The translations under genes were made by a program, and so were the position numbers. A stretch of 64,000 bases of DNA from Hetaerina americana. Lineage: Eukaryota; Arthropoda; Insecta; Odonata; Calopterygidae. Below the pieces are notes generated by a model. It saw nothing but the letters and a program-made list of their open reading frames with translations, did no database searches and had not been told where the DNA came from. Positions 1-13,249 of this stretch are shown piece by piece; position 1 is the stretch's first letter, and every line of letters begins with the position of its first letter. The DNA is taken from assembly GCA_022747635.1 (NCBI GenBank), contig JAKTNV010000006.1, forward strand, positions 71,277,590 through 71,341,589, read 5' to 3'.

Positions 1-3000
1 TGATGTTTACCATGTTGATACAAAAAATTTTAAAATGCCCAAAATTTTCCGGTGACGCTACATTCTTAACGATGCACCGAACTATGGGTTCCTTTTCTAG
101 ATGGAGAGCATGACGGAGATTATCCCAAAAATCTATAATCTATTAGTAAGCTAAAGTGGTTCTACAATGGCTGAACATTCAAAATTTCGACTCTGGTGGC
201 ACTGTCTCTTCTAAGAGAGCCTCTTACGACGGATCGATATGAAAAGAGTGAATTCCGGCAGCAGTTCTCTTAGAGACCATTTCTAGGCGCTCGGAGTCAT
301 TTTGTTCTGGTTGTCCGGGCTCCCTCGGCAAGTTTTTCTCCCTTCCTACCGAGCGCCCAAAACCCCTCCTCCGCCATCTTCTACGAACGCCCAGTCCTCA
401 CTCAATGTCCACCTTGAAAAAGGCAAATGGAGATTACTTGCAGGAATGAAAGACACCCACGTGAAATTGCATCTTTTGTCAACTTCTTCTTCTTCTCCAA
501 GCCATTCTGTCACTTCAGAAATGCTCACTCTTCCAAACCATCTCACCTTTTTCCTTTTCCAAGATTCTACCTGTTTCAGTAAGGGATTCGTTCACGGATG
601 GCGGACAATCAGCGTTAACTCCTGTATCATATCAATATATCCGTAAACCAAAGTTTAGTTGCTAGTGTTTGGCTATGGTCTCTCATTGAAGGAAAAAAGG
701 AAAGCTATTTGTGCATATTTCTTGCGTTATTCGTGGTAATAAGAATCATCTGTCTCGGTTTCTGGTATTAATATGCTACTTTTCCATTAACATGTTTCCT
801 GTGTACAAAGTATTTGAAACATATTCAATTGGTTGTTTTATTTAGCTTAAACGTTGTCATTTAATCTATTACAGAAACTCATATCATGCCAAGTAATCGT
901 TCTTTTGAATTGCGTCATCCACAATACCATGTTACGGTAAGGGGCTCGTGGCATTCATACTCGCTTTATAGTAACTGTCACGTCAACCACTGGCATAAAA
1001 CGATAACTGAGGTGAGCTTTCATTCATTGTTCTCTTTCACTCTCCTATCAGTGCAAGCAGCGAGGGCACTACTGTCTGCGGTGACAGATATGTTCCCGCG
1101 CGGGCTAAAATATTTTTACAGGTCTCTGAAAAGGCACATTTGCCGACCCAACTCCTGGTATCAAAGCACTCTTATGCCCCTTATGGTTTTCCCACCAATC
1201 CTGATATATTTAAATGCGTTTTTGCGGCGAAACTTTAATACTCACCTATTACATTAACTTTAATTATTACTAAAATACTTGTTTTCTCCACTAACCCTGG
1301 GTTATATAAATGCGTTCTTTCTCCATTCGTTTATCTGTCACGTTCTGCCGTCCACTCATACGTCATTCCGTTCGCCCCGCTCCGCTGCTCCGTCCCTCAT
1401 TTCCCGGGAGGAAATAAAGGGGAGAGGGAGTGTGACAACACCTCTTCCTTTTCCCCGAGGGGAATACACGGTGGGAAGGAACGTAAAATGTATGAACAGT
1501 GTTGGACGAGGTTCCAAGGGACTAGAGTCCGCTGTGGCGTGGGAGAAGGAACGGAAAAGAGAAACCCACATATTCTTCACCAACCTTCTCATATTATTAG
1601 AGTGGTAACAAGCTCCAGGTTGGATGGTTATGTACTTTCCGCTCCGCAATCCCTGAATGACTGATTCGCTCACTCGTCCTCAATATGATCCCCAGTCATC
1701 CAACTTGGTGTTGGTTTGACGGGGCTCTCTAGTCAATATCATTTCTACCAACAGTTCCATGCCTTCCTGTTTCTTCGATTCTATGATTTTGATTACCTGC
1801 CTAATGTTTTGTATCGGCATCTCTCCTTTTCAGTCCACTTCACAAACATGCACACTCTCCTGGCCAAATCTAAAGGGCAGCATGTAACGGTAACGTATCC
1901 ATGTGACCATATGATGGTAAAGCACTAATGCACTTAACCATTGCAATCAGTCCTTCAATTATCTCAAAGGTTGTCCCATGAGTACCCAAAATACTTGTAT
2001 CACACTTTGAAGTGTTTTCCAAGGGTCTCTTTCCTCTGCCAGTCTTCATTGGTTAGTCACTCCATTTGCCATTCATCACCGTCCAGTGACAACATATTTT
2101 CATTGCCTTCAACATACTCTCCACTAACACTACATCTCGCATTCCTAGGCATACGAACTCCATATATCTGTACTACTAGATGAAGCGCTTTCTAATTTGG
2201 AGGAAAATGTTTACTGCTGCAGCTAATTTTTTTCTCTAATGATGGGCACCCTTTGCTGCTGACACTCAGTCAACAATTTAATTTCTCAAGTGTCTCGCGG
2301 TTGACATTGATTCATGCCTAGGCTTCATTATCTTTCAATCATCGCGATCGCGATCTCGTACATATTACCATCAATTGACTTTCTAATAATGCTACCCTTT
2401 TTCTCTTTATTGAGACGAGTCTGACCGTTTTATTATAAATTCGCAGTCCATATATTTTTGTGGACCTTTATTTCTGCTAGGATAGGTGTAACCTCACATC
2501 AGTGCTTCGCAGCGATTTTCCAAGCCTGGTTTCATTGGCTCGCCTCTGCCATTTGTACATATCTTCTTTCTCCTTTGGGGACTCATTATAGAGTGCAATA
2601 AAAGACACGCAAGTTGCCTGTCCATCCTCATCGCGTCTCTTCCTCTAACTCCCATCCTTCCTACTGACCTCCTCTCTCGTATTCCTCCGGGCATCACTCT
2701 TCCCCCTCTAGTCCTTTTTCACGTTCAGCATGGACACGCACAAGTATCCCCATAGTTCTCGGCCAGTCCCAGCCTCTCTTGTGGACCGAAAGAACGTCCC
2801 TAGCCCTTAACACAGAGAAATCGCCCTCTCGCTCACCCACCCTCGGGTAAGCCATCCGTCTCTCTCTCTCTTCCTCTCCTCAACCCAACCGCCGCAATCC
2901 ATCCCACCATCCCAAGCGTAAAGAGGCACCAAATCCGTCCCTTGAGGGAGATAATTGGAGGGGCCAGGTCGAAGACCCCTTCCCAAACTCTCACAGGTCC

Positions 3001-4730
3001 TCGTCACTGCCTTAGACAGTGAAGGGACCTGAAAATGGCCGCTGTGGCCGGCTGCAAGGGCCTTCTGGATGGTTAAGATTTCGATACGAATGCCAATGAC
3101 CTCCTTGAAGTAGTGGAGACGCCTATTTAACTTCAACGACGAAGATGTATTCCAACGGGCCACAGCAACGAACGAATAGGACAGTGCGAAATCAAATCAA
3201 TTAAGGGCTCAAATTTGAAAATAAAAGGTTTTTTTCATTGGAAACTGAATCGATATGCATCGGTTCATATCTCTGTGGCCAGATATTTTATTATTCCAAG
3301 GTCCAGATTTTCAAGGATAAAATCATTTTTAATGGTTCATTAAAAGAGCACGTATGTGCATTCATTTTCTGATGTGCTACAAAAATATGAAAATTAAGTC
3401 CGCATACTTTAAGGAGGATATTCAAACACACTGAGGAGAACGAAATATCAAAAATTGGTTTTTACCTAACATCTAATAATTTGATGGAAAATTTTCGATT
3501 CTCTTCAACGACAGGTTTTCCTCCCCGGTTCCAAGTTTGCTCGAGGAATTTACCAATCACGAACTCGCTCACAATTTCTCGGAATTGGAGGAATTTATAT
3601 GAAAATTCAATCACCTGGCTATAGAAAAAATAAAAGTGTATATAAAGGTTATAATGCCTGTATTTTCAAAACATAACTTAATTCAATGATTTGCTGAACA
3701 CCGATAGCATACAAGAGCAACCTCCGATTCTATATGATTGCAAATAAAAGCCGCTTGTTTAATATCAATGTTTGAAAAAGGGGGAATTGTTACTAAATTC
3801 ATCAGTCCCTCTTAATTGACCTAATTATTTTGAAACTTTGTTTTATTAAAACAATAAAAAATTAAAAGAATTTTCCCGGAAGGGCAACCGTTTTTCTAGC
3901 TAAAAATAATATTTTTGACCGCGCAGACACACATTCGTATAAATAATCCTTCTCGCCACTTTTTCGCATTTTTCATTCTAAATCTTGTATATATTCTTTA
4001 CAGCAAAAAACATCACATAAAAGTAATTCAAATATTTAAAATTCATCAAATTTAATACCAAATTCTTAAAAAAATATTTCGTCCAACGACTAAATTTCTT
4101 TACGTTTTACCTCGTGAAAGTTTAGAATATTAATAGCAAAAATAAATATAGTAGTCATTTTCACCAAAAAAACTTTTGCTGCATCTGTAATTCAACATAA
4201 ATGGATACCTAAAAATGAGCATCACTCGGGATGCTGTAGAAAAAGTGTCTAGATAACCGCTTTCTTTCTTACCAATTCATGAATAGATGTATATAAACTA
4301 AGCGACTCGGTAAATCATTGAGCTGGTTAATAACTTAATCACTATGGTATCAAAATAAATGTCTAATTTATAGTAATTATGACAGTATAATACAAAATAT
4401 TGTTTCTAGTCCATGCTCAAGATAAAATACATTAATAATGCTTAAATCTTATGTTAAAGCAGAAATGTCTGGCTTAGCAGGACAAGAATGAGTATTCAAT
4501 GTATACTACTATTGTAAATGACGAAGATTGCCGGTAAATGGCTTTTGTAATGCATTTTTTATGGTATCCAAAGTCTGGCTTAAAAATAAGTCAAATAAAT
4601 CTGGGGAAAAAATGAGTTGCAGATCGAAGTAAACATTGTTAAAATTCTTCATAAGAGCACCCTTATGTATCGACACGTCAATGCCAGTACCCCCGTCATT
4701 AGGGGTATGCTTCCCGTAAGGCATTAATGG
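1..4730. other. Non-coding sequence, nothing recognised
   Basis: AT-rich DNA with pyrimidine-rich patches at 1340-1450 and 2500-3170. Short frames (for example 886-1257 plus, 2807-3163 minus) carry no family motif. An inverted TCTAAGAGA/TCTCTTAGA pair near 210-275 is the only small structure noted. Confidence 0.6.
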
Positions 4731-4734
4731 GGCC

Positions 4735-5287
4735 CTCGTTCAGGCACCTCGTCATAGCCTCTTTGACATCCAGTGGTCCAAAATAGTAGCTAAAGGGGAT
4801 ATACGTGTACTTGGGTCGCACTCAAAGACTCGTGTCTCGTCACCAGTAACCACCTATTCTAAAAGATTCGGGTCACTTTCACCGTGGTTCAAGATGTCCA
4901 AGGCAAGTTTGGCACACAAGCAGTCTTACAACAGCACCTTGGGGCCCATCTTGGCACACCTTTCTCATGGATATATCTTCTGCAAGAATGCCATGCACTG
5001 TGGTTTTCTAATATTGCACTCTGCTAACATGCTAACTAATTGGGATTATATCAGACTTGAGCATGAGTCTCACTTTTTACACAATATCATCACACTGTGC
5101 TGTCGAAGGATGTCCAGGGAATTCCTCATCGTCAAACTCCTCGTTGTCATCCCAGAACATTCTGCGCAATTAGAAAACTATCTCTTGGACATTTCTCCAC
5201 CTCCATAAGCATCCTTAATCATGGTCAAGGTCTCCGAATCTGATTTCCGAGTTTATCACAAAATTTTATCGCATATCATTGCTCCAT
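4735..5287 (-). pseudogene. mariner-family transposase pseudogene, minus strand
   Basis: Read on the minus strand from an ATG at 5287, the three frames together give the mariner N-terminus: an MEQ-stop-YAIKFC start, then ETLTMIKDAYGGGE, a poorly kept helix-turn-helix region, then RCAKMGPKV and DILNHGESDPNLLE, a stop, and VVTGDETRVFECDPSTR. The Asp of TGDE at 4839-4841 is the first residue of the DD34D triad. The remaining catalytic Asp residues and the C-terminus are not seen; downstream sequence near 4720 is only suggestive. Several frameshifts and stops make it dead. The + strand open frame at 4894-5208 is its shadow. Confidence 0.82.
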
Positions 5288-6054
5288 GGAAGGTGACAGC
5301 GTGAATTCGTGACGTGACCGTCGAACAGGGTTCCAGTCTAGCAGCAATCCGTACATTGCCAAAGCCAGTTAACTGACGTGGGTCGCGTTGCTTTCCCAAT
5401 ATCGCCCATTGCCTTTTCCACCACAAATCACCCCGCTCTAGTCATCTGCATTGGTGGCAAAAAATTATTCTACTTATTCTATCTGTATGGTGAATAAATG
5501 ATAAGATATTGAGGATACCAAAAAAAATGGCTGTTAATTGAATCAATATGGTTTTTTTTTATTTAGAAAATCATTGGAACACGACATATGGGACATTTTC
5601 ACATCAATAAAAGTATTGTATATTTTAAATTTCCTCACTGTTCACTGCAAATCAGCTCAGATAAAATTATTGCACCGAAGTAGGTTACATGAATTGTATG
5701 AGTTTCTACTTCACCCTCTGGGACGAGCAATATTTCAAAAACTTTATGAAAATTTAATTAAAGGACGAACGTTTTCAACGGAGCACTCTTGACGCAAAGA
5801 GGAAGCAATTAAAAACTTTCACGCTTCCCAAAAGTAGATTATTTGGAAAAAGTTCACGATTAGAATAATGATCGCCTCAGCGTCCTCACTGCTTCAACTC
5901 GGCCCATCGTTTGCAAATTATTATAAACTGGAGGTATTGCCCAAAACTGTTTTAGAGTCTATGGGCCCGGAAGACTTAAACTATTTTCATGTTTTCTACG
6001 TCACAACTTAGAACTGATTGTAAAATTTAACTCAGTCAGTTAATTTGTCTAATA

Positions 6055-7085
6055 TACTTTTAAAAAAGTGCGTCGTGATGAATTTATAGGAATAGAGCGA
6101 TTCCCTCCCGAACATCTACTGCGTCAGAAATACCGAAATATAAAGTGTAAACTCGTATAAATATTTAGATAGATAGATAGAGGTCTTTACTTGGGTAAAA
6201 GTGAGACCAAATGGTCCCTGCTTCCATTTAACCCATCGTCCCATACATGCTATATTAGGCATAAAATTTACAATTACATGCATACATAGAAATAAATACA
6301 TATTGACAGACAGACATACATTATGCACAAATTTGCACATTGAAAAAATATATAAATATATATATATACATAAATATACATATATAAATTAAGTATACAC
6401 CTAAACATACACACGTACTCAAAGGAAATGACATTGAAGAAAGAGAACAATAAAATAGGGAAAGTCTAAGCAAAGAATGAGGTTTGTGGGAAAAGCTAGG
6501 GAGAGCGTGGCATTAGGCGCTACATTCACAGACGACATCTCCTTGGTGAAGCATATCTACACGGGGAATATGTGGAAAAGTTATCAAATTAATAGGATTT
6601 ATTATAATATTATTGGCGAAATGTAACGAAAAGGTTAAAGCGCAATAATATGGGATCCTTATAAAGTTGGATGGATTACCGCATTGCATTGCGTGCAGCG
6701 TAGAGGGACTAGATTTGTACAACTTAGTATGATAAACTGAGTAGCGTATCAATATTACTGGAGAAACTAGGTTGAGAATCACTCTCCGAGCAAACTTTAA
6801 ATGATACTGCATGAGTTGGAAGGTCTGTGTAGCAATGATGTTGAAAATGTATTATTATTCCCATCATACTAAGATATGAGAGATGATGTAAATAAAATTA
6901 TAGAGATTAAGTGTAGAAAAAAATAGATTCAATATTTCGTTTTTACCATGAACGATAGTTAATGAGATTAACGTTATATAACCACGTTAGGAGGGAAAAC
7001 TATTATGTACCGAAAGAAGACTGGTAAGTAATCAACCTCTGCCACACACCCTAGCTGTGGCTTGCAGAGTAGGTATGTATCAGAA
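6055..7085 (+). mobile_element. Second, shorter copy of the same CR1-like element, with an internal insertion
   Basis: It is similar to 19350-20065 over most of its length. Shared blocks include ATTCCCTCCCGAACA (about 6100 and 19395), ATCTCCTTGGTGAAGC (about 6537, against CTCTCCTTGGTGAAAC near 19486) and the 3' block CCACACACCCTAGCTGTGG (about 7042). It keeps only the C-terminal coding tail and the 3' UTR, is heavily mutated, and is interrupted by about 340 bp of unrelated DNA. No functional protein is possible. Confidence 0.82.
6168..6512 (-). mobile_element. Short unidentified insertion nested in the CR1-like copy
   Basis: The alignment between the two CR1-like copies breaks at about 6168 and resumes at about 6513. 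The inserted DNA begins with (ATAG)n and contains an AT-rich tract at 6345-6400. Read on the minus strand it would end in a (CTAT)n tail, as some SINEs do. A short ttag occurs at both junctions. A weakly similar block (GAGRCCAMATGGYCCC type) lies near 34190. Identity unknown. Confidence 0.5.
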
Positions 7086-7089
7086 AAAT

Positions 7090-10000
7090 TCTCTTTTTAA
7101 TTGGACGCGAAGTCTTATTTCTAGGGTGCGAAGTCTTCATTTCTTAATGTAATTTCAAATGTTAATGATTACAATCCATTTTTGTATTCCACGAGTTCCT
7201 ATCCCTTATATCTGTGTGAAAGAATATTTTTTCGTCATGTGGTGGGTTTTCGTGTTTGAAAAAAAATATGTGTGCATAATAATTATTTTAATCTTCATAA
7301 TACATCAAGCTATGTGGTGAAAGGGTCCTTTGGAAAAGATAATTAGGTTATAAGATACACATCATGCAAAGTATGGCCACAAGGCGCACTTATTCAAGGA
7401 CCAGAAGTGAACTGAGAGACTTATTCTTCCTATTTATGTTATACCGCCCGCATAATAGGTCGAAAATATTTTATTCGCAGTGTAATTAACGAAAATGCCT
7501 TCATGCCATTTTTCTAAAAGATCTCATTAAATAATATTTACTAAAGTGAACAAAATTTCATACAAAGGTTTTATATATACGAACAACCGCTTAGAAGTTC
7601 TTTGCGTTTACGTAATGACTTAAGCATAAGTCTTAAAGGGCAGTGCGACGTAAAGCTCCCCCCTCGAACAAGGAAAGTATATAAATGATTTCCAGTACAT
7701 CACTCCTGAGACAACATCTTATGTCACAATAGTTTTAGGAGTTTTGCTTTGTTTCTGCCCACCAAAATAACTCTTCTGGTAGCTCGTTAAATTTATACAA
7801 TATCCGTTGAATGATTTACGCTTTGCTTCATAATTGAAAACCTTTTTCATCGGAAATATAATTTCCCTGTGTAAAATTCTACAAATTGTGCGGAAAAAGA
7901 TATTATTACTGATACTAAATTGACATGTTATTCTAATTGGTACAAATATTACAGAATTAGCTTGCGCGATAATGCGTTCAAAATCGCTTTCTGAACCTTG
8001 CTCTAATTAATCAAAATCTAATCTCTAGAAACTAAAAGTCTCCATTAAATGATCTACTCAAGCAGGCACGTGGAATTTCAATAAACATTTATGTATATGA
8101 GTTCTTAATACGTAATCGTCTTTTGATTTATAGGCACCAAGGACAGGTTAATACTGGCGAAAAATGTCCCGTGTGCAAGCGTGCCTGGAATTTTAAATGT
8201 CATCATTTAATTATATCTCATTTTAATAATAACGAAAAGTAGGAAAATGTTCCGTCTTGCAGCATCACATTTCGATGTCTCGGTGAATATTTTAACTACA
8301 AAAACGCTTTCTATTTTCACACTTTAATAGATATAAAAATATAAGAAAGAAAATTCCTCGCTCAGTTTATCTACGGATGACTCGTGCTTAAGAATGACAG
8401 ACTTTATGTACGCACAGAAAACTTACACTTAACAACTTCCTCTGTTAGGATATAACCATTTCCATTTCCCCATTTTTCCTAGTTATCCTCAATACGATAT
8501 TATTTTGCCTTTCCTGAACAGTTGGCGAGTACATTTTTTTACAAGCGCTTTACTTTTATGTTCTTCGAAAATAAAATCCATAGAAAACCCAATAAACTTG
8601 TCAAAAGAAAAATCCACTGTGATAAATTGAGAAAAATTCTATTAAAAAATGAAACAGAGGATCTGTGAGTAACGAAAAAACCTTAAGCCCTTCCATATTC
8701 AAGACGCATTTACATCCACTACTAAAACTGTCAAGAAGGGAAATCACCAATACACTCCGGCGGATTTTCTCTTTATTTTGTTGGGTTACATGCAAATGTA
8801 TAAATTTTATGCCTCCCTAAACGTTTATCCTCGAAGTTCGTAAGTCCTGCGGCAGCCCGCCTTCTCCTGCTAAGCAGCGCATTCCCATTCCACTTCCTCT
8901 CTTTCGCTTCTTTCAGCCTTCCTTGAAACTCCCTTCTCATCTTCCCCAATTCAGCGAATCTACATCCCGCGGACCTAAGGAATCGATAAGGCTGTATAGT
9001 TCCCGCAAGCCTGCTCCACTCTATCTCAAACCTTTCCCTCACTCCTTAACCTTTTTCAATCCCTATTTGCAATCCCCTTTCAACGGAAATCGAAACAGAA
9101 TTTTTCAAATCTATTGATTCTTATTTTTTCCCCGTAAAACCTAGTTTTTCAATAATTTCATCCGTTATCTCTCTTATTCTCAGAAGCCCTTTCCATATCC
9201 TTTACTGAGCTGAGACGTCCTAATTAATTAGTATATGAAAAACAAATGAGATAAATTATTCCTTTTGCCACCGTTTCATTTGTTGTAGAACAAATGAAAC
9301 GCCAACAGTTTGCCATTACCAATATGTTATGAAATAGTCTTAATACCAAAATTTATAAGTGGATACCCTTTCCAATCAAAGGGTCAATACAAGGAGAACA
9401 CACAATTACCCTCGATATTTACGATATGAAAGCAGAAGTCCGAAATGATTGAAATTAAGAATTTAGACGACACGAAGAGGCTAAAAGATGGAAAAGTCAA
9501 GTAATGAGAGTGGGTTACATCAATTTTCTAACTGGTGGAAACACTGGTAAAAGTAATAAAACAACAATAAACATAAAAAATCAGTAACTTTTATCAAATT
9601 GTAGCATTAAATACCAGTATACATAATATTAATCATGCTGTAGGATGATTTCTTGGCCATGTAGCAAGGCTGAGCGATCTTCGTATGATGCGCGATGGTT
9701 TGACAATATACCTTACCTGTGTCTATTTGTGTATGTATATTTGATCGTCCGTGGTTTGTGTCATTCATACAGAGAGGATAGAGAGGCAATAAAAGTTATA
9801 ACAGCCAAATAACATTAGAACGCGCAGGTTTTGTTTGAATGCGATATACTATATGAATGTTATGTCCAGCAATATTCTCAACGTGAATACATTGGCACTT
9901 TTTCAACCTAAATGCGATTTTTAAATTCTAATGATCCTATCAGGAGGTATCCTAAGTATATCCGTGGCCTTTTTGTATTTCCTTAAGGTAAAAAACTTAA

Positions 10001-11320
10001 ACAGTGAGAAATTTTGGGTGATTTAGATCAATATAACTGTACTACACAAGTACTGCTGCGATATCTACGTGGCCGACTCCTGCAATGCCTGTCACGCTAA
10101 GGGGAAATAACCTAACCAACTACTTCAAAAGAAATTAATCATATGGTGGGTACTATTTCCCTTTAATGCTATAACCATCTTCTAAATGGCACTAGCACAG
10201 AGGAAGAACTTAGCCAACCACTTAGACAACTCGCCGATGGAAAAAATCAAAAGGATGACTTTTCTAAACAACCGAACTCTGCTTCTAACTCTTAGCAGGA
10301 TGGTTGCAGAGACATAACTCATAAAACTGGACGAAGAGAGAGTGAGAGGAATTCTAACGGAATCCACCAAGCTGAGGGGAAATTATAGATCGCACCGCCA
10401 CCATCCAACCCCGAACATTAATCCATCAAATTTACATGCGAGATCCGACGATAAATTATTTACATTTTAAATGGTTTGCCGAACTAACGTTACACGAAGG
10501 CCAAGCTTTCCGCCAACATTCACTTTCCGCAGTCTGCAGGAGTTGTGAACTACGCTGAGACATGGTTCATATGCCCTTTCAGCATCGCAACGAGCCGCGC
10601 GGGCTGTTCGGTCCCAAACGCTAACACGGGTGAGATCTAAAATGAACTCCATAAACGTCGCCACCGGCGTCGTGATACTGGATTTAATTAGCGAGTAATC
10701 TACCAAGGTTTTGGGAAGCCGGCTTCAACGTTCGTTCGTCCCACTTAATATATTTGAGAGCCAGCACAGATTCCCGCGTGCCTAGAAGCATGATTGCGCA
10801 AGTGGGCACGAGTCGAGCGAATGCCAGCTAAGGAGGCCAATTAAACACGCCATACCACTAATTACCAGCTTTTGGAGAGCTGCCTTATGGAAGTGACACT
10901 GAATATGAGTGGCGTAATGCGAAGCGCCAAAATGCTCCATACCGAGCTGCTATCCCGTTCGAGCATTAATAGAGAGATTGATAGAACTCCGGACGCGAAA
11001 AAATGTCCAAAAATAGCGAAAGAAAGATTAAGGTTCTCATGTAGCTACCCTCTACGGTTATTTCATTCTCAAAAAATACGAAACACTTTGAACAGGTGTC
11101 AAAATAAGTATACAAATCTATTGTGTGCGAACAAAAGTAAAATATATTAACTTCAAACAAATCTCCCGCAGTTTCTTTGGAATTTGTCAAAGGGAAAACA
11201 CCATAAGTGTTTAAAGTTGGCTTTAACCTCGTGGACAGTGGCGCCTCGCGCACGACTACGAATGCATGTGACATTGTATGTACGGTATTTCGTCATAACA
11301 TCTAGTTCCTTTAAAAGCCC
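7090..11320. other. Non-coding sequence
   Basis: AT-rich DNA with a perfect hairpin at 9272. A GC-richer patch near 8830-9110 and another at 10480-10900 contain short unrecognisable frames. No exon or RNA gene supported. Confidence 0.6.
9272..9301. repeat. Perfect 13-bp hairpin
   Basis: CGTTTCATTTGTT and AACAAATGAAACG flank a 4-nt loop, GTAG. AACAAATGAG also occurs about 30 bp upstream at 9241. No gene nearby. Confidence 0.92.
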
Positions 11321-11322
11321 CA

Positions 11323-11441
11323 AAATTTCAGAGTTTAAGAGGACGCCTCGGTAGCTTAAGTGGCTAAAGCACTCGACCGGATATTGAGGGATCTGGGTTC
11401 GAGTCCCAGTCAAGGCGAATGATTTTTACGCTCTGAAATTG
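11323..11441 (+). mobile_element. tRNA-like short element flanked by inverted repeats, copy 1
   Basis: Bases 11345-11417 fold as a cloverleaf. The acceptor GCCTCGG pairs with TCAAGGC (one mismatch, one G-T), the D stem is GCTT/AAGC, the anticodon stem is CTCGA/TTGAG and the T stem is CTGGG/CCCAG. It has box A (TAGCTTAAGTGG) and a perfect box B (GGTTCGAGTCC). Position 33 is C, not T, and the loop CCGGATA gives no sensible anticodon, so it is not a working tRNA. Around it lie inverted repeats AAATTTCAGAG (11323) and CTCTGAAATT (11431). A diverged copy sits at 23468-23612 in the opposite orientation. Confidence 0.8.
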
Positions 11442-12499
11442 TTGCATTAATTATCTTAAATAAGAATGAAACAAATAAAATAACAACATATACAATACGA
11501 ATCAAACTCCGCTATAACACTTCCGCTTTGATAAATGCTATATGAGGACTTAATGGAAATAATAAATCCTCCCTCCTTGAAGCATACTTTACCTAAGATG
11601 CCTTAATAAAAGCTAAATAATTAAAAGAAAAAAGGCGAAATATCAAGTTTCCAAAGTATATACCATAATACTGGAATAATTTGTCACGATACGCTAACTG
11701 GCTGGTGTATACATTAATTGCTACATGAAATTCAGTTTTTGGATTTATCACGAGATTCACTTCATCTCAATACGTATCTATCATAAATCCGAATCTTTAA
11801 TGTATTTACTGCATTTAAATGTATGTCATAGCAGGAAAAAAGGCATATATTGTTACCAAATGTATGCTAATATAAATAATCGGATAAATACTTTTGGGTT
11901 TTAATCTCAGTTAGGCAATGTTTTAAGCAATTACATTAATAACCAATAAAATAATAAATGAAACTTAACAATAACACTTCCGCTTAGATTAATGCCATTT
12001 AAGAACACAAATGAAAATATATTAATCCACAAGAGAATTATTTGCAATTTTGATGTTTTATTGCATCGGATAACTCCGTAAGAGTTGATGGAATCTTACT
12101 ATAGACACACCAGAGTAGTATTTGGAAATAGTCAGGATCTTCAAAATCATTCACTCATACGTGTGATATCGCCAGTAATGAGACATTGCCTATACGGTGC
12201 CCCCGCCCCCCTTTCGCCAATTCCAGTAAGCACAGGTTCCCAACTCTAGGTGGATGGCACAAAATCAGTAAATTCACGTATGACAACATTTTTGTCTTTA
12301 AATGTTAAAATATTGAATCTAAATCTTTGTATTCTTTCAAAAAGGTTTACCATGCATAGACACTCAAATGATTTATAATTTGGCCACGTGAATAATACTG
12401 TTTACAAAATTTTCAACCTCTTTCCTATTTTTCCCCTAATTTTAAACTCTTTCATTTGCAAATTTAAACGAACGGTGATTCAAGAACTGCATACGAGTA

Positions 12500-12850
12500 C
12501 TTGGATCAAGAGGACGACTGATGAAACCCCCGGGTCGGGGCCAGCTCAGCAAGCACTCTCATCCTTATAACGCTTGCATTTCCGTAAATGGATGATGGGC
12601 ACCTTCTTCCCTTTTTTTTCGGAAAGTGCACTGCGCAGATGTCGAGCACGCAGTGCACATGAGGGTCGCCGGGACGGGAGGTCGAAGTCAGGCACGCATC
12701 GATTGACTGGGGCCTCGTATGTGGGAGGCTGACGCGGGGGGCGTGGCCGAGATGACGGGGCGGTCTCTTGTGCCGGAGGCTATCGCGGGGGCAAATCCCT
12801 TGCCACCCCTCGATCCTCACCTCCCCCCTTCCCTATTCAGGAGCTCAGAG
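12500..12850. other. GC-rich island
   Basis: CpG-containing GC-rich patch with a perfect hairpin (12626-12658). The minus frame at 12506-12820 is not recognisable as a gene. Confidence 0.4.
12626..12658. repeat. Perfect 10-bp hairpin in a GC-rich island
   Basis: GTGCACTGCG and CGCAGTGCAC flank a 13-nt loop, just upstream of the most GC-rich part of the island at 12.5-12.85 kb. Confidence 0.9.
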
Positions 12851-13151
12851 TGAAGAAGATGGAGAGCGGGAAAAGATTAAGAATACTTCCTGTTTTTTTT
12901 AAATAGCAATTTCATGTACTCTATTCCACGATGGATCTTTTTTAAGGGTTCTTTCTTATTTTGCAGGCTTCAAATCCTTAATTGAATTTTTCTTAGACTC
13001 CTCCCAGCGGTTTTGATTGATGGAGTCTCAAGATAGGATATAATAAATGTTTTTCGAGAAAAGAAATACTTGGGCATACATATTATTTTGAACGTTAATC
13101 ATTAAATCGTTAACGAAACAATTTACCCGCAACCTCTACATCCAAAACAGA

Positions 13152-13247
13152 CTCGTGCCAAAAGACTAAAAAATTGCCCACGTCAACCCCATTTACAAGA
13201 GCGGAAGTGAACAGGATGCTGGAAATTACCGACCGATATCGACTGCA
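13152..13247 (+). pseudogene. Reverse transcriptase fragment, about 95 bp
   Basis: One frame reads LVPKD, stop, KIAHVNPIYKSGSEQDAGNYRP, then ISTA, the start of a non-LTR reverse transcriptase domain (relatives read W-K-x-A-x-V-x-P-I-x-K-S-G ... N-Y-R-P-I-S). The similarity ends abruptly at about 13247, where unrelated sequence with a small hairpin begins. It is comparable to 18693-18780 in the longer CR1-like copy but clearly diverged, so it probably belongs to another family. Confidence 0.75.
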
Positions 13248-13249
13248 GG

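Noticed and set aside
2807..3163. 118-codon minus-strand frame
   Set aside because: No recognisable domain; low-complexity N- and C-terminal parts; could be a transposon scrap but I cannot name a family.
4894..5208. 104-codon plus-strand frame
   Set aside because: Lies opposite the mariner pseudogene, whose minus-strand reading explains the sequence.
11345..11417. Functional tRNA gene
   Set aside because: The cloverleaf is good but C replaces the invariant T33, the anticodon loop is not sensible, the acceptor has a mismatch, and a diverged copy with the same flanks exists. Better explained as part of a short mobile element.
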